Origin: Ramlibacter sp.
Lineage (GTDB): Bacteria; Pseudomonadota; Gammaproteobacteria; Burkholderiales; Burkholderiaceae_C
NCBI GenBank assembly: GCA_030695945.1
Contig: JAUYOG010000023.1
Coordinates: forward strand, 248,001 to 312,000
Direction: 5' to 3'
DNA length: 64,000 nucleotides
The notes beneath the pieces were generated by a model, which made no database searches, had not been told where the DNA came from, and worked only from the letters and a program-made list of their open reading frames with translations. Position 1 is the stretch's first letter. Each line of letters starts with the position of its first letter. This document shows, piece after piece, positions 30,246 through 41,900 of the stretch. The position numbers and the translations under genes are program-made.

Positions 30246-30926
30246 ATGGCCATGAAGCAGATCGCGCTGGACATCGGCCTCGCCCGCGCGCCCACGCTCG
30301 CGGGCTTTTGCGCCGGGCCCAACGAAGCGGCGCTCAGGCACCTGCAACTCTGGGCCGGCAGCCCGACGCGCTCGCCGGTCCCCACCTACCTCTGGGGCCC
30401 GGGCGCCAGCGGCAAGACGCACCTGCTGCGCGCGGTGGCCGAAGCCTTGCGCGAGCAGGGCGCTTCGGCCGGCTGGCTGGACGCGTCGGTGCTGGAGCCG
30501 CCGGAATTCAACGAGAACTGGGCGGTGGTGCTGCTGGACGACGTGCACCTGTACACGGCGGTGCAGCAGCACGCGGCCTTCAACTGGTTCGTCAATGCGC
30601 AGACCTTGCAGCGCGGCGTACTGGCCGCGGGCGCGCTGCCGCCTGCGGACCTGAAGCTGAGGGAAGACCTGCGCACCCGCCTGGGCTGGGGCCACGTGTT
30701 CCAGCTGCAGGTGCTGAGCGAGCCCGAGCGGCGCGCCGTGCTGCGCCAGGCGGCCGACGCGAGGGGCGTGTTCATCGGCGACGAGGTGATGGACTTCATG
30801 CTCACGCGGTTCTCGCGCGACCTGGGCAGCCTGATGCAACTGCTCGAGGAGCTCGATGGCTACGCCTTGCAGACCAAGCGCGCCATCACCATCCCCCTGA
30901 TCAAGTCCATGCTGGAGAACGAGTGA
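30246..30926 (+). CDS. hda: DnaA regulatory inactivator Hda
   Basis: A 226-aa AAA+ protein that, loaded on the beta clamp, stimulates hydrolysis of DnaA-ATP after initiation. The N-terminal clamp-binding peptide is in MKQIALDIGLA; Walker A is LWGPGASGKTHLLRAVAEA; Walker B is WAVVLLDDVHLY; sensor 2 lies in SRDLGSLMQLLEELDG. It lacks the DnaA DNA-binding domain IV, as expected. Its stop overlaps the HAD gene start (GTGA). Confidence 0.95.
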   Translation: MAMKQIALDIGLARAPTLAGFCAGPNEAALRHLQLWAGSPTRSPVPTYLWGPGASGKTHLLRAVAEALREQGASAGWLDASVLEPPEFNENWAVVLLDDVHLYTAVQQHAAFNWFVNAQTLQRGVLAAGALPPADLKLREDLRTRLGWGHVFQLQVLSEPERRAVLRQAADARGVFIGDEVMDFMLTRFSRDLGSLMQLLEELDGYALQTKRAITIPLIKSMLENE

Positions 30927-31609
30927 GCGACGCAAAGACCCGGCTCGCGCTGTTCGACCTCGACCACACGTTGCTGCCGATCGACTCCGACTATTCCTGG
31001 GGCGTCTTCACCCAGGAAATCGGCTGGACGGACCCGGTGGTCTTCAAGGAACGCAACGATGAGTTCTTCGAGCACTACAAGGCCGGCACGCTCGACATTC
31101 ACGATTACGTGCGCTTCGCGACGGAGGCCCTGCGCCTGCGCGGGCCGGGCGAGGCGCAGGCCGCGCACGAACGTTTCATGCGTACCGTCATCGCGCCGGC
31201 GATCCGGCCCGAGGCGCTGGCGCTGGTGCGGCAGCACCGGGAGCGGGGCGACCAGCTGGTGATCGTCACGGCCACCAACGAGTTCGTGACCCGGCCCATC
31301 GCCCATGCCTTCGGCGTGGACGAGCTGATCGCGGTGGAGCTCGCGCGCGGCCCCGACGGCTGGATCACGGGAGAAATCTCGGGCGTGCCCTCGGCCCGGG
31401 AAGGCAAGGTCGAACGTGTGGCCCAATGGCTGGCCGCGCGGGGGTTGGGCTGGGACGGTGTCGAGGCCACTTTCTATTCCGACTCCGTCAACGACCTCGC
31501 CCTGCTGGAGGCGGTCGACCACCCCGTGGCGACCAACCCGGACGTGGGCCTGAGAGGCATCGCGGCCGCCCGTGGCTGGCGCATACTGGACCTGTTCAAG
31601 GAAAAATGA
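30923..31609 (+). CDS. HAD-IB family hydrolase (phosphoserine phosphatase-like)
   Basis: A 228-aa phosphatase starting at a GTG that overlaps the hda stop. HAD motif I is LFDLDHTLLPIDSDYSW (nucleophile Asp and Asp+2), motif II is LVIVTATNEFV, motif III is around GEISGVPSAREGKVERV, and motif IV is TFYSDSVNDLALLEAVDHPV. The family includes phosphoserine phosphatases and lysophosphatidate phosphatases; the true serB is not identified. It is translationally coupled to hda and to pcnB (ATGA overlap). Confidence 0.92.
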   Translation: MSDAKTRLALFDLDHTLLPIDSDYSWGVFTQEIGWTDPVVFKERNDEFFEHYKAGTLDIHDYVRFATEALRLRGPGEAQAAHERFMRTVIAPAIRPEALALVRQHRERGDQLVIVTATNEFVTRPIAHAFGVDELIAVELARGPDGWITGEISGVPSAREGKVERVAQWLAARGLGWDGVEATFYSDSVNDLALLEAVDHPVATNPDVGLRGIAAARGWRILDLFKEK

Positions 31610-33198
31610 TCAAGAAATTCATCGACAAGCTGTTCGGCACGTCCACCAGCACGAAGGGCGGCAAGCCCAGTTTCGGCAAGCGCCAGGAAGTCGGCCCCCA
31701 GGAACACGGCATCGACCCGTCGCTGGTGGATGACCGCGCCCTCAACGTCGTCCACACGCTCAAGGAGGCTGGTTTCGAGGCCTACATCGTCGGCGGCGCC
31801 GTGCGCGACCTGCTGGTGGGCCTGCGGCCGAAGGACTTCGACGTGGCCACCAGCGCGACGCCCGAGCAGGTCAAGAGCCTGTTTCGCCGCGCCTTCATCA
31901 TCGGGCGGCGGTTCCGCATCGTGCACGTTGTGTACGGGCGCGGGCGCGAGCACGAGGTGATCGAGGTCTCCACCTTCCGCGCCTACATGGACAACGCCGC
32001 CGCCGAACAGGTGGCCGGCAACGAGAAGACCAGCAAGAGCGAGCTCGCGGGCATGAAGCACGCCGTCGATTCGACCGGCCGCGTCCTGCGCGACAACGTC
32101 TGGGGCCCGCAGGAGGAAGACGCGACGAGGCGCGACTTCACCATCAACGCGATGTACTACGACCCGGAGACGCAGACGGTGGTCGACTACCACAACGGCA
32201 TCAAGGACTCGAAGAAGCGCACGATCCGCATGATCGGCGACCCGCTCACACGATACCGGGAGGACCCGGTGCGGATCATCCGCGCCGTGCGCTTCGCCGC
32301 CAAGCTGAACCCGCTGGGCTTCCAGCTCGACCCGAAGACGGCCGCCCCGCTGATCAAGTGCCAGGCCCTGCTGGCCGACGTACCGCAGAGCCGCCTGTTC
32401 GACGAGATGCTCAAGCTCCTGCAGACGGGCCACTCGCTGGCCACGATCGAGCAACTCAAGGCGCTGGGCATGGCGCGTGGCATCTATCCGCTGCTGGACC
32501 TTGTCGTGGAGCGGGCCGAGCAGCCGTTCGTCAAGGCGGCGCTGCAGGACACCGACCGGCGCGTCGACGAAGGCAAGCCGGTGGCGCCGAGCTTCCTGCT
32601 GGCCTGCGTGCTCTGGGCGGACGTGCGTGACGGCTGGGCCGAGCGCCTGGGCCGCAAGCAGCATCCCTTCCCGGCGCTGCAGGACGCGATCGACGATGTC
32701 TTCAACGCCCGCATCGGCGACGTCTCGGGGCGCGGCAAGCTCGCCGCCGACATGCGCGAGATCTGGATGATGCAGCCGCGCTTCGAGAAGCGTACCGGCA
32801 ACACCCCGTTCAGCCTGGCGGAGCAGCCGCGGTTCCGCGCCGGCTTCGACTTCATGCGCCTGCGCGCCGACATCGGCGAGGTGGACGTGGTGCTGGCCGA
32901 TTGGTGGCAGGAGTTCAGCCAGGCGAGCGATGCCGTGCGCGAGGACCTGGTGGCACAGCTGCGCGAGGAGCAGCACAAGGGCGCGCGGCGGGTGCGCGGA
33001 GCGCGGCCCGCCGAGCGGCCCCTCGGATCGTCGGAGGAGCCGCCGCCCCAGGCGCGCGCACCGCACGACGAAGGTGAATCGCCGGCCGGCGAGGCGGGCG
33101 CGTCCGATGCCCCGCGCAAGCGCAGGCGCCGCAGGCGCAAGCCCACGGGCGAAGGCGGCGCCAGGCAGGCTGGCGAGCCGGCCGGCCCGCTGGACTAG
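31606..33198 (+). CDS. pcnB: polynucleotide adenylyltransferase (poly(A) polymerase I)
   Basis: Adds 3' poly(A) tails that target RNAs for decay. It is 530 aa. Nucleotidyltransferase motif: YIVGGAVRDLLVGLRPKDFD followed by VAT; then TRRDFTINAMYYDPETQTVV and YREDPVRIIRAVRFAAKL of the class II PAP/CCA family. The C-terminal roughly 100 residues are low complexity, ending in a basic run (RKRRRRRRKP) likely to bind RNA. The PcnB rather than CCA assignment rests on length, the basic tail and the hda-pcnB-folK context. Confidence 0.95.
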   Translation: MIKKFIDKLFGTSTSTKGGKPSFGKRQEVGPQEHGIDPSLVDDRALNVVHTLKEAGFEAYIVGGAVRDLLVGLRPKDFDVATSATPEQVKSLFRRAFIIGRRFRIVHVVYGRGREHEVIEVSTFRAYMDNAAAEQVAGNEKTSKSELAGMKHAVDSTGRVLRDNVWGPQEEDATRRDFTINAMYYDPETQTVVDYHNGIKDSKKRTIRMIGDPLTRYREDPVRIIRAVRFAAKLNPLGFQLDPKTAAPLIKCQALLADVPQSRLFDEMLKLLQTGHSLATIEQLKALGMARGIYPLLDLVVERAEQPFVKAALQDTDRRVDEGKPVAPSFLLACVLWADVRDGWAERLGRKQHPFPALQDAIDDVFNARIGDVSGRGKLAADMREIWMMQPRFEKRTGNTPFSLAEQPRFRAGFDFMRLRADIGEVDVVLADWWQEFSQASDAVREDLVAQLREEQHKGARRVRGARPAERPLGSSEEPPPQARAPHDEGESPAGEAGASDAPRKRRRRRRKPTGEGGARQAGEPAGPLD

Positions 33199-33221
33199 GG
33201 CCGGCGCAAGGCACACCGTCC

Positions 33222-34021
<800 letters not shown>

Positions 34022-34640
34022 CGCGAGGCTGGGCCCGTCGCGACAGAACCAAGGCAGTGGGCCTCAAAGGCTGCCAGTGGCAACATAGTGGCGGCGCCGC
34101 GCACGGCCGGGTCGCGGCGCGATGGCTACGGCGTCCGTCGCCGTGCATTGCACGGCTTGCGGATTCCCCGCGCCGGCCGCCCTGGCGTCCCGCGCGGCAT
34201 AACTCGCTTCACTGCGTTGCGCTCAGACAGATGCCGCGAGCATGAAACGTACGCGTCGCTCGATATGCGCCTTGCGGCGCGCTCGTAGCGACGCTGGGCC
34301 GCCAGAGCGTCCACCGCGGGCGCCTGGGCTGTATTCGCGCCGCGACCCGGCCGTGCGCGGCGCTGGGGTGAGGTAGTGGCCCGCCACCGGTGGCGCGCCA
34401 ACTCTGTGCCTGCAAAGCTGCGCGTGGGCAGGCTGCGGCGCGAATCAAGCCCGGCGCAAGGAATTCGGTGTCGCTGCGAAGCAGCCACACCGAACGCCGT
34501 AGCCATCGCGCCGCGGCCCGCCCACGTGCAGCTTTGCCGCGAGGAATCGGCCCGCCTTGGTCCCGAGTACGTTCACATCGTCATCGGTTGTGTGAACACG
34601 CGCTGGCCATGGGGGCCGGGCCTTACACTCCCCTGTCGGG
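34022..34640. repeat. gene-free mosaic of nested inverted repeats
   Basis: No credible gene lies between 34022 and 34696; short frames on both strands lack RBS and homology. Perfect inverted pairs are 34094-34121 with 34336-34363 (28 bp), 34113-34134 with 34494-34515 (22 bp) and 34333-34343 with 34435-34445 (11 bp); 34412-34429 pairs with 34519-34536 at 17/18. Local hairpins are CGCGGCAT/ATGCCGCG (34193-34200 / 34231-34238), GCGTCGCT/AGCGACGC around 34253-34294, and TTCGGTGT...ACACCGAA around 34465-34494. It resembles repeat islands found in other Comamonadaceae; it could be a decayed mobile repeat or a structured RNA. Confidence 0.7.
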
Positions 34641-34696
34641 TTCGTTCGCAACCCCGTGTTTTCAAGAGCGTGGCGCACGCGGAAGGCAGTCCCTGC

Positions 34697-35395
34697 ATGT
34701 CCTGCGCTACGGTGCCATCCCCGGCTCCTTGCTTCCCCGGCTACGAAGTCAAGTTTGAACGGGTCACCGGCACCGGCGGCGACCTCCAGATTCGCTCATT
34801 GCTGGACCGCCGGCAATTCCACGACCCCCTGGGCGAGGCGGAGCGCGGCGGCATCTCCTCGGCGGCGTGGCCGCTGTTCGGGATGCTCTGGCCTTCGGGC
34901 CGCGTGCTGGCGCAGGCCATGCTCACCTTCGAGCTCGAAGGCAGGCGGGTGCTCGAGATGGGCTGCGGCCTGGGCCTCGCGAGCCTCATCGTGCACCGCC
35001 GCGGCGGCGACATCACGGCCAGCGACTGCCACCCGCTCGCCGCGGCCTTCCTGCTGGAGAACCTGCGCCTGAACGCGCTGCCGCCGATGAAGTACGAGAC
35101 CGGCGACTGGCTGCGGCCGAACCCGCAGTTGGGCCTGTTCGACCTCATCATCGGCAGCGACCTGCTGTACGACCGCGACCAGCCCGAGGCGCTTTCGCAG
35201 TTCATCGACCGGCATTCGGCCGGCACGGTCGAAGTTCTGATCGCCGATCCCGACCGCAGCAACCAGGCGCGCTTCAAGCGGAAGATGGGCGTGCTGGGCT
35301 ATTCGCACAGCGAGGAGCGGGTCTCGTCCCTGCCGGGCGACGGCGGTCCTTACAAGGGCAGGTTGCACAACTACCGGCGGGCGGCTTTCGGCTGA
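34697..35395 (+). CDS. class I SAM-dependent methyltransferase
   Basis: A 232-aa Rossmann-fold methyltransferase resembling the protein-lysine methyltransferase-like (Methyltransf_16) group. The SAM-binding motif I is RVLEMGCGLGLASLIVHRRG at about residue 82; motif II is ITASDCHPLAAAFLLENLRL; the catalytic-pocket acidic motif is FDLIIGSDLLYDRDQPEAL. ATG 34697 is the most plausible start; the frame extends upstream into the repeat island. Target unknown. It converges on glnD with 32 bp between stops. Confidence 0.85.
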   Translation: MSCATVPSPAPCFPGYEVKFERVTGTGGDLQIRSLLDRRQFHDPLGEAERGGISSAAWPLFGMLWPSGRVLAQAMLTFELEGRRVLEMGCGLGLASLIVHRRGGDITASDCHPLAAAFLLENLRLNALPPMKYETGDWLRPNPQLGLFDLIIGSDLLYDRDQPEALSQFIDRHSAGTVEVLIADPDRSNQARFKRKMGVLGYSHSEERVSSLPGDGGPYKGRLHNYRRAAFG

Positions 35396-35427
35396 TTCAG
35401 GCCTGCCCGAAGTCGGCCGCCTGACGC

Positions 35428-38079
35428 TCAGGCCGCAAGCGCTTCGAGCAATTCCGTCTCGATCTCGATCTGCCGCTTGTTCTGCTGCAGCTCGGGACCG
35501 TCGATGAGGAACGTGTCCTCCACCCGCTCGCCCAGCGTGCTGACCTTGGCCAGCTGCAGGTTGATGTGGTGGCGCGCGAGCACCCGCGCAATGGAATAGA
35601 GCAGCCCTACGCGGTCGCTGGCCGAAACCGACAGCAGCCAGCGCTGGGCCTTCTCGTCGGGCCGCAGGTCCACCCGGGGCGCGATCGGGAAGCTCTTGAC
35701 GCGGCGCGACACGCGCCCGCGGCCGGGAGGCGGCAACGGGCCGGCCCGCTCGATGGTGTGCTCCAACTCCGTCTCGACCATGCTGATCAGTTCGCGGTTG
35801 TGCTCGGGCAGCATCGAGCTCACGACCTGGAAGGTGTCGAGGGCGTAGCCGTTGTTGGCGGTGTGGATCTTCGCGTCCAGGATGCTGAAGCCCGCCTGAT
35901 CGAAGTAGCCGCAGATGCGCGCGAACAGGTCGGGCTGGTCGGGCGTGTACACGAGTACCTGCAGTCCTTCGCCCACGGGCGACACCCGCGCCCGTACGAT
36001 CGCCTTGCCCTGCACCGCGTCGACCGCCGTCGCCATCTTCATGAGGTGGCGCGACAGCTGGCGGGTGTGCCAGGCGATCTCGCCGGCGTCGTGCCGCATG
36101 AAGTAGCCGACGTCCAGCGTCCCCCACAGGCGCTTGTGCGCCTCGAACGGCAAAGCGTACAGCGCCAGCTGCACTAGCGCCTCGCGCTTGCGCGCCTCGA
36201 TCTCGGCGTCGCGGTCGGGCGCACGGCCGCCCAGCACGCGCAGCGTGTAGCGGTACAGGTCTTCCAGCAGCTTGCCCTTCCAGGCGTTCCAGACCTTCGG
36301 GCTGGTGCCGCGGATGTCGGCCACCGTGAGCAGGTACAGCGCCGTGAGGTAGCGCTCGTTGCCGACCCGCTTGGCGAACGCCGCGATGATGTCGGTGTTG
36401 CTCAGGTCTTCTTTCTGCGCGATGCGGCTCATGGTCAGGTGTTCCCTGACCAGGAATTCGATCAGCTTGCAGTCCTCGGGCTCGATGCGGTGCTGGCGGC
36501 AGAACTGCCGCACTTCGCGGGCGCCCAACTCGGAGTGGTCCCCGCCGCGGCCCTTGGCGATGTCGTGGAACAGCGCCGCGACGTAAAGGATGAACGGCTT
36601 GTCCCATCCGGCGGCCAGCTGGGAGCAGAACGGGTACTCGTGCGCATGCTCGGCGATGAAGAACCGGCGAACGTTACGCAGCACCATGAGGATGTGCTGG
36701 TCCACGGTGTACACGTGGAAAAGGTCGTGCTGCATCTGGCCGACGATGCGGCGGAACGCCCAGAGGTAGCGGCCGAGCACCGACGTCTGGTTCATCAGAC
36801 GCATCGCGTGCGTGATGCCCTCGTGCTGCATCAGCATCGCGCGGAAGGTCTCGTGGTTGGCCGGATCGTTGCGGAACTTCGCGTCCATCACCTGGCGCGC
36901 GTTGTACAGCGCGCGCAAGGTGCGCGCCGACAGCCCCTTGACGCCCACTGTCGACTGGTAGACGAGGAACGTCTCGAGGATGGCGTGCGGCTTGCGCAGG
37001 TACAGGTCGTCGCTCGCGACCTCGATCATCCCGGCCTTGTTCAGGAAGCGCTCGTTGATCGGCTGCGGCTCGTGCGCGCTGGGGTTCAGGCGCTCCTCGA
37101 TGTTCAGCAGCAGGATCTGGTTCAGCTGCGTCACGGCCTTGGCCGCCCAGTAGAAGCGCTTCATCAGCGCCTCGCTGGAGCGCGTCATGACGCGGCCGCC
37201 GTCCTTCGTTTCGTTGCGGTAGCCGAAGGACTCGGCCACGGCGGTCTGCAGGTCGAAGACCAGCCGGTCCTCCCGGCGGTTGGAGATCACGTGCAGGCGG
37301 GCCCGGATCAGGCTCAGCAGCTCTTCGTTGCGCTTGATCTGCCGCGCCTCGAAAGCGGTGGCCAGCCCCTTGCGCGCCAGCTCGTCCCAGCTCTTGCCCA
37401 GGCCCGCGGCTTTCGCCACCCAGAGGATGACCTGCAGGTCGCGCAGGCCGCCGGGCGATTCCTTGCAATTGGGCTCCAGCGAATACGGGGTGTTCTCGAA
37501 CTTGTTGTGGCGCTGGCGCATCTCCAGCGTCTTGGCCACGAAGTACGCCCGCGGGTCGATGGTCGGCTCGAAGCGTTTCAGGAACTCCGAATACAGCCTG
37601 GCGTCGCCTGTGAGCAGGCGGGACTCCAGCAGCGAAGTCTGCACGGTGACATCGCTTTCGGCCTGGGCTACGCACTCGGACACGGTGCGCACGCTCGATC
37701 CGATCTCCAGCCCGGTGTCCCAGCAACTGCCGATGAAGCCTTCGACCTTGCGCTTGAGCTCGGGGTGGTGGTCGGCGGAGGTGCCGTCCGGCATCAGCAC
37801 CAGGACGTCCACATCCGAATGCGGGAAGAGCTCGCCCCGCCCGAACCCGCCGACGGCCAGCAAGGCGAAGTCCCCGGGAAAGTCTGCCGCGAACCAGAGG
37901 GCCTTGAGCGTGATGTCGGCCTCGCGGGCCAGGCCCTGCAGCAGCTTGCGGATGCCGCGCGCCGAACTGCCGCTGGCCTGCAGGGAAGCCAGCAGCAGGC
38001 TCTTGCGGGCGCGATAGTCCTCGCGCAGCGCCTGGATTTCGGGCATGGCCGGGCGAGGCGCCGGCCCCTGCGCCATCAT
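35428..38079 (-). CDS. glnD: [protein-PII] uridylyltransferase / uridylyl-removing enzyme
   Basis: Bifunctional nitrogen sensor modifying PII (GlnB/GlnK) in response to glutamine, 883 aa. Domains: nucleotidyltransferase GGFGRGELFPHSDVDVLVL (about residue 80), a central helical region (NCKESPGGLRDLQVILWVAK), the HD uridylyl-removing domain (VAALFHDIAKGRGGDHSE, about residue 490), and two C-terminal ACT domains that bind glutamine (PDQPDLFARICGYFDQAGFS; SASDRVGLLYSIARVLARHH). All key residues look intact. Its ATG overlaps the map stop, so map and glnD are coupled. Confidence 0.97.
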   Translation of the reverse strand: MMAQGPAPRPAMPEIQALREDYRARKSLLLASLQASGSSARGIRKLLQGLAREADITLKALWFAADFPGDFALLAVGGFGRGELFPHSDVDVLVLMPDGTSADHHPELKRKVEGFIGSCWDTGLEIGSSVRTVSECVAQAESDVTVQTSLLESRLLTGDARLYSEFLKRFEPTIDPRAYFVAKTLEMRQRHNKFENTPYSLEPNCKESPGGLRDLQVILWVAKAAGLGKSWDELARKGLATAFEARQIKRNEELLSLIRARLHVISNRREDRLVFDLQTAVAESFGYRNETKDGGRVMTRSSEALMKRFYWAAKAVTQLNQILLLNIEERLNPSAHEPQPINERFLNKAGMIEVASDDLYLRKPHAILETFLVYQSTVGVKGLSARTLRALYNARQVMDAKFRNDPANHETFRAMLMQHEGITHAMRLMNQTSVLGRYLWAFRRIVGQMQHDLFHVYTVDQHILMVLRNVRRFFIAEHAHEYPFCSQLAAGWDKPFILYVAALFHDIAKGRGGDHSELGAREVRQFCRQHRIEPEDCKLIEFLVREHLTMSRIAQKEDLSNTDIIAAFAKRVGNERYLTALYLLTVADIRGTSPKVWNAWKGKLLEDLYRYTLRVLGGRAPDRDAEIEARKREALVQLALYALPFEAHKRLWGTLDVGYFMRHDAGEIAWHTRQLSRHLMKMATAVDAVQGKAIVRARVSPVGEGLQVLVYTPDQPDLFARICGYFDQAGFSILDAKIHTANNGYALDTFQVVSSMLPEHNRELISMVETELEHTIERAGPLPPPGRGRVSRRVKSFPIAPRVDLRPDEKAQRWLLSVSASDRVGLLYSIARVLARHHINLQLAKVSTLGERVEDTFLIDGPELQQNKRQIEIETELLEALAA

Positions 38080-38879
38080 GCGTTGACGAACGGCGGCGGC
38101 GGCGGACTGCCGGCCGACAGCGTCAACACCTCGTAGCCGCTTTCCGTGACGAGCACGGTGTGCTCCCACTGGGCGGACAGGGAATGGTCCTTGGTGACGA
38201 TCGTCCAGCCGTCGCTGCCGAGCTCCTTCACGTCCTTGCGGCCCGCGTTGATCATGGGCTCGATGGTGAAGGTCATGCCGGGCCTGAGCTCCTCCAGCGT
38301 ACCGGGCTTGCCGTAATGGAGCACCTGCGGCTCTTCGTGGAAGTTGCGGCCGATGCCATGGCCGCAGAACTCGCGCACCACGGAAAAGCCGTTGCTTTCG
38401 GCGAATTTCTGGATGGCGAAACCGATGTCGCCCAGGTGGATGCCGGGCTTGACGTTCATGATTCCGTGCCACATGGCCTCGTACGTCAGGGCGCACAGGC
38501 GCTTGGCGGCGATGGAAACCTCGCCCACCAGGAACATCCGGCTGGTGTCGCCGAACCAGCCGTCCTTGATCACCGTGACATCCACGTTGACGATGTCGCC
38601 CTTCTTGAGGGGCTTGTCGTTGGGGATGCCGTGACAGACGACATGGTTGACCGACGTGCACAACGAAGCCGGATAGGGCGGATAACCGGCCGGCTGGTAG
38701 CCCAGGGTGGCCGAGGTCGTGCCCTGCTTTTTCATGCATTCGGCGGCCAGGCGGTCGATCTCCCGTGTCGTGATGCCTGGCTTGATGTGCGGCGTGATGT
38801 AGTCCAGGACCTCGGAGGCCAGGCGCCCCGCCACCCGCATGCCCTGGATCCCGTCCGCGTCTTTGTACGTAATGCTCAT
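38076..38879 (-). CDS. map: type I methionine aminopeptidase
   Basis: Removes the initiator methionine co-translationally, 267 aa. The five metal ligands of the family are visible in [20 protein letters not shown] (two Asp), [20 protein letters not shown] (His), [10 protein letters not shown] (Glu) and [14 protein letters not shown] (Glu). The start [20 protein letters not shown] is at 38879. A short proline run (SPPPPPF) ends the protein. First gene of map-glnD and divergent from purL across 115 bp. Confidence 0.97.
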   Translation of the reverse strand: MSITYKDADGIQGMRVAGRLASEVLDYITPHIKPGITTREIDRLAAECMKKQGTTSATLGYQPAGYPPYPASLCTSVNHVVCHGIPNDKPLKKGDIVNVDVTVIKDGWFGDTSRMFLVGEVSIAAKRLCALTYEAMWHGIMNVKPGIHLGDIGFAIQKFAESNGFSVVREFCGHGIGRNFHEEPQVLHYGKPGTLEELRPGMTFTIEPMINAGRKDVKELGSDGWTIVTKDHSLSAQWEHTVLVTESGYEVLTLSAGSPPPPPFVNA

Positions 38880-38994
38880 CGCCCAATTATCCCAGAGGGC
38901 GAAAGCCCTCGCAGTAAAATGCGGGCCAGCACGGAGCGCCCCAGTCAGCGGCCCTTCCGTCCACCGCGATCCCCGACCGAAACAGGCTTTCACA

Positions 38995-41900
38995 GTGACC
39001 CTGCACATCACCGAGTTCGAGGGCTCCAGCGCCCTCAGCGAATTTAGAGTCCAGCAACTCCTCCCTCGCCTGCAAGCCGTCCATGAGAGCGTCAACGGCA
39101 TCGGCGCCCGGTTCGTGCACCTCGTGGCCGCCGACCACGCCCCGGCGGCCGCCGAGATGGAGCGCCTCGCGGCGCTGCTGACCTACGGCGAGCCGCACCG
39201 CGCCGGTGCGGAGGGGCCCCTGATCGTCGTCACGCCCCGTTTCGGCACTGTGTCGCCCTGGGCGTCCAAGGCCACCGATATCGCCCACAACTGCGGCATC
39301 GCGCTCAAGCGCGTGGAGCGGATCACGGAGTACCGGATCGGCCTGAAGGCGGGGCTGCTGGGCCGGCCCACCCTGACGGCGGCGCAGCTGCAGGCGATCG
39401 CCCAACTCCTGCACGACCGCATGATCGAGAGCGTGATGTTCGAGCGCTCGGCCGCCCGCGGCCTGTTTGGCGACGTCCAGGCGGCGCCCATGGCCTGCGT
39501 CGACATCCTCGCAGGGGGCCGGTCGGCGCTGGAGAGGGCCAACACGCAGTTCGGCCTGGCGCTGGCCGAAGACGAGATCCACTACCTGGTCGCGGCCTTC
39601 AAGGGCCTGGGCCGCAACCCGAGCGACGTCGAGCTGATGATGTTCGCGCAGGCCAACAGCGAGCACTGCCGGCACAAGATCTTCAACGCCGCGTTCACCA
39701 TCGACGGCGTGCCGCAGGACCTAAGCATGTTCGGGATGATCCGCAACACGCACCAGGCAAGCCCGAAGCACACCGTGATCGCCTACTCGGACAACGCGTC
39801 GGTGATGGAGGGCAGCCACGTCGAGCGCTTTCTCGCCAGGGCGGGAACGTCTTCGCGCTACGAGAAGGAGGCCGCGCTGCACCACGTGCTGATGAAGGTG
39901 GAAACGCACAATCACCCGACGGCGATCTCGCCGTTCCCTGGCGCGTCCACCGGCGCCGGCGGCGAGATCCGCGACGAGGGCGCCACCGGCCGTGGGTCCA
40001 AGCCGAAGGCGGGGCTGACCGGTTTCACCGTCTCGAAGCTCTGGGGCGGCAATTTCGGCAAGCCCGGCCACATCGCGAGCCCGTTGCAGATCATGACGGA
40101 GGGGCCCCTGGGCGGCGCCGCCTTCAACAATGAGTTCGGGCGGCCCAACCTGCTGGGCTACTTCCGCGAATACGAGCAGCAAGCCGGCGATGTCATGCGC
40201 GGCTACCACAAGCCCATCATGATCGCGGGCGGGCTCGGCACGATCGACGCCGGCCTGACGAAGAAGATCGAGTTCCCCGCGGGCACGCTGCTGATCCAGC
40301 TGGGCGGGCCCGGCATGCGCATCGGGATGGGAGGCGGCGCGGCCAGCTCGATGGCCACCGGCGCCAACGCGGCGGAGCTGGATTTCGATTCGGTGCAGCG
40401 CGGCAACCCGGAGATCGAGCGGCGCGCGCAGGAGGTCATCAATCATTGCTGGGCCGAGGGGCAGGCCAACCCGATCCTCGCGATCCACGACGTCGGCGCC
40501 GGCGGCTTGTCGAATGCCTTCCCCGAGCTGACCAACGACGCAGGGCGGGGCGCCCGCTTCGACCTGCGCAAGGTCCCGCTGGAGGAGTCGGGCCTGGCGC
40601 CCAAGGAAATCTGGTGCAACGAGAGCCAGGAGCGCTACGTGCTGGCGATCGCGCCGCAGTCGCTGGAACAGTTCAAGGCCTTCTGCGAGCGCGAGCGTTG
40701 CCCGTTCGCGGTGGTGGGCGTCGCGACCGAGGAGCGCCAGCTCGTCGTCGCCGACGACGACGGCGCGCCGGCCCCGGTGGACATGCCAATGAACGTGTTG
40801 CTCGGCAAGCCGCCCAAGATGCACCGGGACGTGAAAACGGTGAAGCGCGAGTTCAAGCCGGTCGACCTCACGGGCGTCAGCCTGCAAGACGCGGCGATCA
40901 AGGTGCTGAGCCACCCGACGGTGGCGTCCAAACGCTTCCTGGTCACGATCGGCGACCGCACGGTGGGCGGCATGACCCATCGGGACCAGATGGTGGGGCC
41001 CTGGCAGGTGCCGGTGGCCGACTGCGCGGTGACGCTGGCCGACTACAGGGGTTTCGCCGGCGAGGCGATGAGCATGGGCGAGCGCACGCCGCTGGCCGTG
41101 ATCGACGCGCCCGCGTCCGGCCGCATGGCCGTGGCAGAGGCCATCACCAACCTGCTGGCCGCGCCGATCGACCTGCCGCGCGTCAAGCTGTCGGCCAACT
41201 GGATGGCCGCCTGCGGCGAGGAGGGCGAGGACGCCGACCTCTACGCCACCGTGCGCGCCGTGGGCATGGAACTGTGCCCGGCCCTCGGCGTTTCCATCCC
41301 GGTGGGCAAGGACAGCCTGTCCATGCGTACGCAATGGAGCGAGGGCGACGAAAAGAAGAAGGTCACCTCCCCCGTGAGCCTGATCGTCAGCGCCTTCGCG
41401 ACGCTGGCCGACGTGCGCGGCACGCTGACGCCGCAACTCGAAGCCACCGAAGACACCACCCTGGTCCTCATCGACCTCGGGCGCGGGCGCAACCGCATGG
41501 GCGGCAGCGTGCTGGCGCAGGTGCTGGACCAAATGGGCCATGAAGTGCCCGACCTCCATGAGCCGCAGGACCTGGTCGCGCTGGTGAACGCGGTCAACGC
41601 CTTGCGGGCCCAGGGCAGGATCCTGGCCTACCACGACCGCAGTGACGGCGGCCTGTTTGCCGCCGCGTGCGAGATGGCCTTCGCGGGCCACGTGGGCGTC
41701 TCGCTCAACGTGGACCTCCTCGTGACGGAGGGCGACGGGATCACCGACAGCCGCGCCGATTACGGCGATGCCAAGAACTGGGCGGCCCAGGTCGGCCCGC
41801 GCCGCGAGGAGCTTACCCTCAAGGCGCTGTTCAGCGAGGAGCTGGGCGTGCTGCTGCAGGTACGCACCGCGGAGCGCAACGAGGTGATGCAGGTGCTGCG

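Noticed and set aside
34376..34696. N-terminal extension of the methyltransferase into the repeat island
   Set aside because: The extra sequence is translated repeat DNA, and the conserved part of the protein begins after ATG 34697.
38880..38994. Purine riboswitch in the purL leader
   Set aside because: The 115-bp divergent gap is GC-rich and shows no aptamer-like three-way junction; only promoters are expected.
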